From positions 1 through 7,431 of the forward strand of contig CAMOYW010000037.1 of NCBI GenBank assembly GCA_946630405.1: a stretch of 7,431 nt of DNA. Reading direction: 5' to 3'. The notes under the pieces were generated by a model. That model was not told the DNA's origin and made no database searches. It saw only the letters and a list, made by a program, of their open reading frames with translations. Each line of letters opens with the position of its first letter. Within the stretch, counting starts at the first letter, position 1. Shown one piece after another: positions 1-4,337 of this stretch. The stretch comes from an uncultured Clostridia bacterium. GTDB lineage: Bacteria; Bacillota; Clostridia; Lachnospirales; CAG-274. The translations under genes and the position numbers were made by a program.

Positions 1-25
1 CCTCCATACAGCTATAACATCTCAT
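1..25 (-). CDS. 5' end of a divergent gene with an N-terminal CxxC motif (partial)
   Basis: Read on the minus strand, an ATG at 25-23 begins MRCYSCME and runs off the left edge. It is preceded by AGGAG (37-33) with a 7-nt gap, a good ribosome binding site, and by promoter-like sequence further upstream. The visible residues hold a Cys-x-x-Cys pair at positions 3 and 6, typical of the first half of an N-terminal zinc ribbon. In Clostridia such a start occurs on several regulatory proteins, including some Ser/Thr protein kinases, but eight residues cannot identify the product. The start is well supported; the function is unknown. Confidence 0.6.
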
Positions 26-67
26 TATAATTCTCCTAAACTGTGTTGAAAAAATAAACCATTTCCT

Positions 68-96
68 ATTATATACCCTAACCGCAAAAAATACAA
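68..96 (-). promoter_or_regulatory. Possible proximal promoter of the divergent minus-strand gene
   Basis: On the minus strand TTGTAT (96-91) and TATAAT (73-68) are separated by 17 nt. The -10 is perfect and the -35 is weak. Transcription would start about 35 nt before the start codon at 25. In such AT-rich DNA this could be chance; it would act in tandem with the stronger promoter at 115-144. Confidence 0.35.
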
Positions 97-114
97 ACAA
101 AAAAATATTAAGGT

Positions 115-144
115 ATTATATACTTTATTGTTAAAATCTGCCAA
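115..144 (-). promoter_or_regulatory. Predicted sigma-A promoter of the divergent minus-strand gene
   Basis: On the minus strand TTGGCA (144-139) is followed after 18 nt by a perfect TATAAT (120-115). The expected transcript start is near 108, leaving a leader of about 80 nt before the ATG at 25. It lies back to back with the plus-strand promoter at 185-213, so the two promoters share a short region in which a regulator could affect both. Confidence 0.55.
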
Positions 145-184
145 ACGCCATCTCACTGGCCTCTTCTCAACTCAATGACGGATA

Positions 185-213
185 TTTACATTTTCAGCCT
201 AATATGATATAAT
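185..213 (+). promoter_or_regulatory. Strong predicted sigma-A promoter of the DUF975 gene
   Basis: TTTACA (185-190) and a perfect TATAAT (208-213) are spaced by 17 nt, with a TG dinucleotide one base before the -10 (205-206), an extended -10. The predicted start is near 220, giving a leader of roughly 65 nt before the ATG at 287. I saw no convincing hairpin or operator palindrome in the leader. Confidence 0.75.
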
Positions 214-286
214 CAGACCGAATTGGTATAAATATAGAGATGCAAATCAAAATGGACCCAATGATTTTATTTCTTAGGAGGTAATT

Positions 287-1162
287 ATGTGGACAAGAAG
301 TGACCTTAAACGATCCGCTAAAAATATACTTAAACAGTGCTACTGGATGTGTGTGCTGGTATCATTCATATTCAGCCTTATAGGAGGAAGCGGCGGAAAT
401 GTAAGAATTAACAAGAGGATCCCAAATCCTTTTAGAGTTCCTTCCTTCAACCAAAATTTTAATCAAAACTTTAACCAAAGCTTTAATCAGGATTTTGGTC
501 AAAGCTTCAGCCAGGGATTCAGCCACGGATTCGATCAGGCAACCGAACAGACAGCTCCGAACATTTCAAGCAACATTGAAACAAACAAATTTATATTTTC
601 GGCTCTTGCAGGTACTATAATATTTATAGTACTGATCGCCTTAGTTTTAGGATTTCTGTTAGCCGCATTCCTGTTTTGTCCTCTTCAGGTAGGCTGTAAA
701 AGATACTTTATCAACTGTCGATACGGTCAAGGAAGACTTGAAAACGTCGGTTTTGTCTTCACTTCAAATTACTTGAACGTGGTAAAGATCATGTTTTTAA
801 TGATGATCAAAATAATGCTTTGGTCATTGTTGTTTATAATACCCGGAATTATAAAATCCTACGAATATATGATGGTGCCCTATCTTCTTGCGGAAGATCC
901 TTCCATGGACAGTGAGACCGCTTTTGCAACAAGCCGTGCAATGATGAACGGACAAAAGATGAACGCCTTTATACTTCAACTTTCATTCATCGGCTGGCAT
1001 ATACTCGGTGTTTTCACTTTCGGATTACTTTCTATATTCTACGTAAATCCTTATTTAAATCTTACCAACGCAGAACTTTACCATGCAATAAGCAGCGGAA
1101 GACAGGTGTATCAAAACGAATACTTTAATGACCCCAACCCCTACTCTTCACAACCTTTTTAA
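287..1162 (+). CDS. DUF975 family integral membrane protein with F-x-Q-x repeats
   Basis: This 291-residue protein matches DUF975 (PF06161), a Firmicutes membrane family of unknown function. It has the MWTRxxLK-like N-terminus, a central W(S)LLFIIPGIIKSYEY stretch (about 179-194), the ATSRAMMNG segment (214-222), LSFIGW (232-237) and the NPYL motif (254-257). Hydrophobic segments lie near residues 21-34, 103-130, 165-188 and 228-252. Lys and Arg near the N-terminus suggest that end is inside, so the 35-101 loop should lie outside. That loop carries eight F-x-Q-x-like tetrapeptides (54-84), which I do not recall as a family feature. The start is certain: AGGAGG (276-281) sits 5 nt before the ATG, behind a strong promoter. 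No role can be assigned. The divergent neighbour may be co-regulated. Confidence 0.88.
   Translation: MWTRSDLKRSAKNILKQCYWMCVLVSFIFSLIGGSGGNVRINKRIPNPFRVPSFNQNFNQNFNQSFNQDFGQSFSQGFSHGFDQATEQTAPNISSNIETNKFIFSALAGTIIFIVLIALVLGFLLAAFLFCPLQVGCKRYFINCRYGQGRLENVGFVFTSNYLNVVKIMFLMMIKIMLWSLLFIIPGIIKSYEYMMVPYLLAEDPSMDSETAFATSRAMMNGQKMNAFILQLSFIGWHILGVFTFGLLSIFYVNPYLNLTNAELYHAISSGRQVYQNEYFNDPNPYSSQPF
446..538 (+). repeat. In-frame 12-bp tandem repeat encoding F-x-Q-x tetrapeptides
   Basis: About seven and a half consecutive 12-bp units lie inside the DUF975 gene (residues 54-84). The first four units are FNQN, FNQN, FNQS and FNQD; later ones drift to FGQS, FSQG, FSHG and a partial FDQ. The phenylalanine is invariant and the Gln is kept in all but one unit (His). 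The DNA is less conserved than the peptide (TTC/TTT, AAC/AAT, CAA/CAG vary), which suggests selection on the protein pattern or an old expansion. The unit length keeps the frame, so the copy number could vary without a frameshift. Confidence 0.85.
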
Positions 1163-1247
1163 GGAAACACTTGCATTTAATGAAAAAATATGCGATAATG
1201 TGGCAAAAGAGGGAAATCAGGTAACAAGCGTAAAAGAGGGATATTAA
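1128..1247 (+). CDS. Possible 39-codon small ORF bridging DUF975 and divIC
   Basis: An ATG at 1128, in a different frame from the DUF975 gene, opens 39 codons that end in a TAA (1245-1247) overlapping the divIC ATG as TAATG. It overlaps the DUF975 3' end by 35 bp. A 10-nt direct repeat (AAAAGAGGGA at 1205 and 1232) gives it two KEG motifs nine codons apart. Against it: no Shine-Dalgarno sequence precedes the ATG, a run of this length without a stop is expected fairly often by chance, and the same bases hold a good promoter and ribosome binding site for divIC. I regard it as unproven; no family is recognised. Confidence 0.18.
   Translation: MTPTPTLHNLFKETLAFNEKICDNVAKEGNQVTSVKEGY
1171..1199 (+). 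promoter_or_regulatory. Predicted promoter of the divIC-like gene
   Basis: TTGCAT (1171-1176) and GATAAT (1194-1199) are 17 nt apart, with TG one base before the -10 (1191-1192), again an extended -10. The predicted start is near 1206, about 40 nt before the ATG at 1247. It would let the septum gene be expressed independently of DUF975 and accounts for most of the 84-nt gap. Confidence 0.6.
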
Positions 1248-1591
1248 TGGCAGAGCAAGCCGAAAACACAAAAAAAAGCAAGAAATCAAAAAAAAGAAGC
1301 AATATAGTTTTTACGATATTTATGATATGCGTGTGCTCCATACTCGGCTTTGCCATACTTAAACAGTATCAGCTAAAGCTTGATCTGGATTCGAGGGAAG
1401 CTATTCTTCAAGAGGAGCTGAAAAAACAGCAAAACACAAAAGAAGCCCTTGAAAACGAAATGAAAAACAAAAACTCACCCGAGCTTATCGAGCGCATCGC
1501 AAGAGAAAAGCTGAATATGGTCAAGCCCAACGAAATAGTTTTTAACGACACCAACTCGGGCAAGCGACAAATCAGCAATACAGACGAATGA
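1247..1591 (+). CDS. divIC: DivIC/FtsB-like septum formation initiator protein
   Basis: This 114-residue bitopic membrane protein belongs to the DivIC/FtsB septum-initiator family, which joins FtsL and DivIB/FtsQ in the division complex that activates septal peptidoglycan synthesis. The layout is typical: a short Lys-rich cytoplasmic tail (9-17), one transmembrane helix (about 19-38), a coiled coil rich in Glu, Lys and Leu (about 41-75), and the conserved tail IERIAREKLNMVKPNEIVF (81-99). Length is normal for the family. The start is supported by AGAGGG (1235-1240), 6 nt before the ATG, and by a promoter at 1171-1199. In many Clostridia the gene sits next to yabP/yabQ; here its neighbours are DUF975 and a HAD phosphatase. 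A terminator-like hairpin begins right after the stop. The symbol rests on family membership; ftsB would be equally acceptable. Confidence 0.88.
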   Translation: MAEQAENTKKSKKSKKRSNIVFTIFMICVCSILGFAILKQYQLKLDLDSREAILQEELKKQQNTKEALENEMKNKNSPELIERIAREKLNMVKPNEIVFNDTNSGKRQISNTDE

Positions 1592-1596
1592 TATAA

Positions 1597-1626
1597 AGGC
1601 TGTTGCATATTGCGACAGCCTGTTTT
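1597..1626 (+). terminator. Rho-independent terminator-like hairpin after divIC
   Basis: AGGCTGTTGC (1597-1606) pairs with GCGACAGCCT (1612-1621) as a 10-bp stem with one G-U pair and a 5-nt loop, followed by GTTTT (1622-1626). It starts 5 nt after the divIC stop. The T-tract is short, so termination may be partial, allowing readthrough into the HAD gene, which has no clear promoter of its own. Confidence 0.65.
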
Positions 1627-1632
1627 AACGCT

Positions 1633-2475
1633 ATGAACACAAAATACAAAATGATAGCTACGGATTGCGACGGCACTTTGCTCGACTCCCAAGGCTACCT
1701 TCCGGAAAGAAACAAAAGAATACTTCAAGCCCTGTTTAAAAAGGGAATAAAAACTGTGCTTGCAACAGGCAGAAGCGATATACTTGCAAGCGACTACGCA
1801 CTTGAACTCGGCTTTGAATGTCCCGTTATAGGCTGTAACGGCGCAACGATAGCTGTTTTCGGTGAACCCACAAAAAGAAGCTACGTAAAAGCCATGAGTG
1901 CTCAACAGCTTATGAGCTTATACACTCTGTTAAGCAAAGAAAGCGTTCCTTACAAAGCTTTCACGGTAAACGCCTGCTATATGCAGGATGAAAATCTGCT
2001 TACAGGCGGAATGGGGCTTGTTGTCCGCAAATACACCAAAAAGCTCAAAGCAAGCATCCCCTACATAAAAGTAGAGAATATGAAAGAGACCGTTAAGCTT
2101 ACGGATGTAATAAAATGCGTGGTGATCGACAACGACCTCGGCAGCTTGAAAAGAATACAGGATGCCATAAACGAAATAGAAGGCTTAAAAGCCATGAAAA
2201 GCAATGTAAACTGCATTGACATCATAAGAGACGATATTTCAAAAGCATCCGCCATGCTTGAATATGCCGCTACGCATAATATCAAGACGGAAGAAATAAT
2301 CGCATTCGGCGACAACGAAAACGACATATCTATGCTTAAAGCGGCAGGGCTCGGTGTAGCCGTTGAAAACGCCGCCGAAAATGTTAAAGCATCTGCCGAT
2401 CTAATAGGTAAAACAAACGACGAATGTGCTGTGGCAGAGATACTTGAAGAATTATTTTCGGAGTTTCTAAAATGA
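1633..2475 (+). CDS. Cof-type HAD-superfamily phosphatase
   Basis: The 280-residue product is a Cof/YidA-type (class IIB) HAD hydrolase, a cytoplasmic Mg-dependent phosphatase usually acting on sugar phosphates or other small phosphorylated metabolites. All four motifs are visible: DCDGT (11-15; nucleophile Asp11, acid/base Asp13), the Thr of ATGR (44-47), Lys204 in DISKASA, and GDNEND (226-231) for metal binding. The C2-type cap lies between about 80 and 190. Position 12 is Cys where Leu, Ile or Val is usual. I chose ATG 1633: an in-frame TTG at 1603 would give ten more residues but lies inside the terminator stem. ATG 1648 is a shorter alternative. None has a clear Shine-Dalgarno sequence. 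The stop overlaps the next gene as ATGA, implying translational coupling. The substrate cannot be read from sequence. Confidence 0.88.
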   Translation: MNTKYKMIATDCDGTLLDSQGYLPERNKRILQALFKKGIKTVLATGRSDILASDYALELGFECPVIGCNGATIAVFGEPTKRSYVKAMSAQQLMSLYTLLSKESVPYKAFTVNACYMQDENLLTGGMGLVVRKYTKKLKASIPYIKVENMKETVKLTDVIKCVVIDNDLGSLKRIQDAINEIEGLKAMKSNVNCIDIIRDDISKASAMLEYAATHNIKTEEIIAFGDNENDISMLKAAGLGVAVENAAENVKASADLIGKTNDECAVAEILEELFSEFLK

Positions 2476-4025
2476 AAGATAAGCTAAACATAATAGCAAG
2501 AGATCTGTTCCATGCCATATTTGTGGATATGGTATTTATGGGCACCGTATTTTCAATACTTTCGGTCATCGTATCTACTCTTATTTTGACACAAGTGGAA
2601 ACCAACGCTCATATCAATGTATACAACACTTACTTTCCTTTCATTTCTTTTTTTATTTTATACCTATGCTATACGGTATATTTAAATTCCAAGAAAAAAA
2701 GAAGCACTCTCACAAAGACAGCTCTATCTTTCTACAGTATACTCCTCATATCTTATGCCGGTGTACTTACATATGTTCTTGCAAAATGCAACGGAGACAT
2801 AATCGATGCCACTACAAATCTTGTTCCATTTCTATATTATTCTCCGCTCGGAGCGATCGACATTACTCTGAGTTTTAACGGAAATGTTGTGGCAATTTAC
2901 ACCGGGATATTCCTTTTATTATTTTTACTTGTATTGCTTCATTGCATATTTTTAAAAACCGGGCGCGCTATCCCCGTTTTGATTATTTCATTCACACTCG
3001 GTGGATCTTGCACATACATGTACTGTAACAGGGACAGTGCCGTTGTAAAAAACGAAGGCCATGGATTTGAATACATGAACGGTTATTCTTCCACCGATTT
3101 TACGGGTTATCACGTATATGACGGAGAAAAGCTCGTTACCTTGGATCATACCCCGTCACTATATATTACCGACAAAAATAAAATGCCCGTTTTTGACGGT
3201 GCCGAAGCCTGCTACCCTCTGTATTGCTCAATAGCAAAAGCAATATACAAGGATATTTCGGCTATTGAATATCAAATTCAAAAAAATAATACCGACCATC
3301 CATTCAATAGGCCGCAAAAAGGCATTATAAACTTTACCAATACCGTATACGGCTATAAAAGCCTTATAAACGGAGAGTGCGATATATTCTTTGGTGCCCG
3401 CCCTTCAAAGGCTCAAATCGAAAATGCACTTAACAACGGTCAGCAGATAATCAGCACTCCCATCGGAAAAGAAGCATTTGTATTCTTTGTGGAAGTTGAT
3501 AATCCCGTAAACGATTTATCCGTGGAAGATATTAAAAATATATACAGCGGAAAGATCACCAATTGGAAAAAACTCGGCGGAAAAAATCAAAAAATATATG
3601 CTTTTCAACGCCCCGAAAACTCGGGTTCGCAGGTCGTAATGAAACGTATAATGGGAGATACCCCGCTTAAAACACCCATACGAAACGAATATGTATCGGG
3701 GATGGGCGGTGTAATACGTTCGGTTGCCAAATACAACGGCGCAAGCGGAAGTATAGGCTACAGTTTCCGCTATTTCGTTGAAGAACTGCATCAAGAAGAA
3801 AATGTGAAGCTACTCTCAATCAACGGCATAAACCCTACTCTTGAAAACATAGAAAACGGCACCTATCCGCTTACTGCGGAATTGGTTTGTGCGCATCTCG
3901 AAAGCAACAAAAAACCCGAAGTCAAGCAAGTACTCGACTTCATAAAAAGTCCCGACGGACAGTATATCATTAAGAAAACGGGATATGCACCCTTTAACGG
4001 TGAAGATATTTTTGAGAGCAATTAA
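2472..4025 (+). CDS. Five-helix membrane protein fused to an extracytoplasmic PstS-like binding domain
   Basis: This 517-residue protein joins two parts. The N-terminal part has five predicted helices (about 17-40, 54-71, 83-105, 139-161, 166-184). Positive residues at 2-10, 74-77 and 162-165 place the N-terminus inside and the C-terminal part outside. From about 235 to 507 it resembles PstS/PBP-like phosphate-binding proteins: DGAEACYPL (242-250) replaces the usual DGSTSV-type start, GECDIFFGARPSK (301-313) matches the DI...SR segment, IYSGKITNWKKLGG (357-370) is a family hallmark, and RPENSGSQ (380-387) matches the R...SGT ligand loop. Ordinary PstS is a lipoprotein of about 270-300 residues with no helical bundle, and no pstCAB genes lie nearby. 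It starts inside the HAD stop codon (ATGA). The N-terminal region is unrecognised. A sensor or ligand-dependent membrane role is inference. Confidence 0.82.
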   Translation: MKDKLNIIARDLFHAIFVDMVFMGTVFSILSVIVSTLILTQVETNAHINVYNTYFPFISFFILYLCYTVYLNSKKKRSTLTKTALSFYSILLISYAGVLTYVLAKCNGDIIDATTNLVPFLYYSPLGAIDITLSFNGNVVAIYTGIFLLLFLLVLLHCIFLKTGRAIPVLIISFTLGGSCTYMYCNRDSAVVKNEGHGFEYMNGYSSTDFTGYHVYDGEKLVTLDHTPSLYITDKNKMPVFDGAEACYPLYCSIAKAIYKDISAIEYQIQKNNTDHPFNRPQKGIINFTNTVYGYKSLINGECDIFFGARPSKAQIENALNNGQQIISTPIGKEAFVFFVEVDNPVNDLSVEDIKNIYSGKITNWKKLGGKNQKIYAFQRPENSGSQVVMKRIMGDTPLKTPIRNEYVSGMGGVIRSVAKYNGASGSIGYSFRYFVEELHQEENVKLLSINGINPTLENIENGTYPLTAELVCAHLESNKKPEVKQVLDFIKSPDGQYIIKKTGYAPFNGEDIFESN

Positions 4026-4055
4026 AACTGCGATCTATTCAAAAAACAAAATTTA

Positions 4056-4080
4056 GGGAAACACTAATTTATTTTTTCCC
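4056..4080. repeat. Small inverted repeat at the convergent junction
   Basis: GGGAAA (4056-4061) and TTTCCC (4075-4080) form a 6-bp inverted repeat with a 13-nt spacer. On the minus strand it is followed by a T-rich stretch (TAAATTTTGTTTTTT), so it could be a weak terminator for the channel fragment. It may instead be the edge of a degenerate mobile repeat, because GGAAACACT (4057-4065) also occurs at 1163-1171. I saw no other terminator for the PstS-like gene. Confidence 0.35.
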
Positions 4081-4270
4081 ATTCATTATGGATATTCACC
4101 CACATTGAACCGAGCCAGAAAAACGACAAAGTATAAGAAAAAAAGCTGTAACGAAGTTCCCACAAAGCCGACAAAGTAGGAGCAGACGGTTTTTCAAGCT
4201 CTAAAACAAGTATTGTCATAATGATAGCAAGCACAGCATTGGTGAAAGCCGCCACACGGTCTTTTTTCAT
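4064..4270 (-). pseudogene. 5' remnant of a TMEM175-family (DUF1211) potassium channel gene
   Basis: The 68 visible codons match the N-terminus of bacterial TMEM175-family proteins, lysosomal-channel homologues that form K+ channels with six helices per about 190-220-residue subunit. The signature is RxxxF(S/T)D followed by a hydrophobic helix: here RVAAFTNAV (5-13), helix 1 to about 25, then helix 2 (about 43-58) and WVNIHNEW (57-64), matching the family's WxNHHxL-like end of helix 2. The stop falls there, so helices 3-6 are missing. The signature Asp is replaced by Asn (residue 11). I chose ATG 4270, 8 nt after AGAGG; upstream in-frame GTG 4279 and ATG 4276 overlap that site. No promoter is evident and the pheT terminator lies just upstream. 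A truncated, probably non-functional relic is the best reading; a real two-helix protein cannot be excluded. Confidence 0.7.
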
Positions 4271-4290
4271 TCGCATCACCTCTCAATTTC

Positions 4291-4331
4291 AAAAAGCAAT
4301 GAGGGTGTGAAAAATGTTTTCCCACACCCTC
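4291..4331 (-). terminator. Rho-independent terminator of the pheST operon
   Basis: On the minus strand GAGGGTGTG (4331-4323) pairs perfectly with CACACCCTC (4309-4301), and AAAA/TTTT can extend the stem past a two-base bulge. It is followed by ATTGCTTTTT (4300-4291). It begins 6 nt after the pheT stop codon. No comparable T-run lies on the plus-strand side, so it should act on pheST transcripts only. Confidence 0.85.
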
Positions 4332-4337
4332 CTATTA

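Noticed and set aside
446..538. Tandem repeat as a CRISPR or non-coding repeat array
   Set aside because: Units are 12 bp with no spacers, stay in frame and encode a regular peptide.
1603..1632. TTG start adding ten residues to the HAD protein
   Set aside because: The codon lies inside the terminator stem, the AAAGG before it is only 3 nt away, and the extra residues are not typical of the family.
1408..1905. 165-codon minus-strand open frame
   Set aside because: Antisense to both divIC and the HAD gene, which have clear family motifs, and it spans the terminator hairpin.
4271..4279. Upstream GTG and ATG starts for the TMEM175 fragment
   Set aside because: They overlap or abut the AGAGG ribosome binding site; the ATG at 4270 has proper spacing and gives the family-like start MKKDR.
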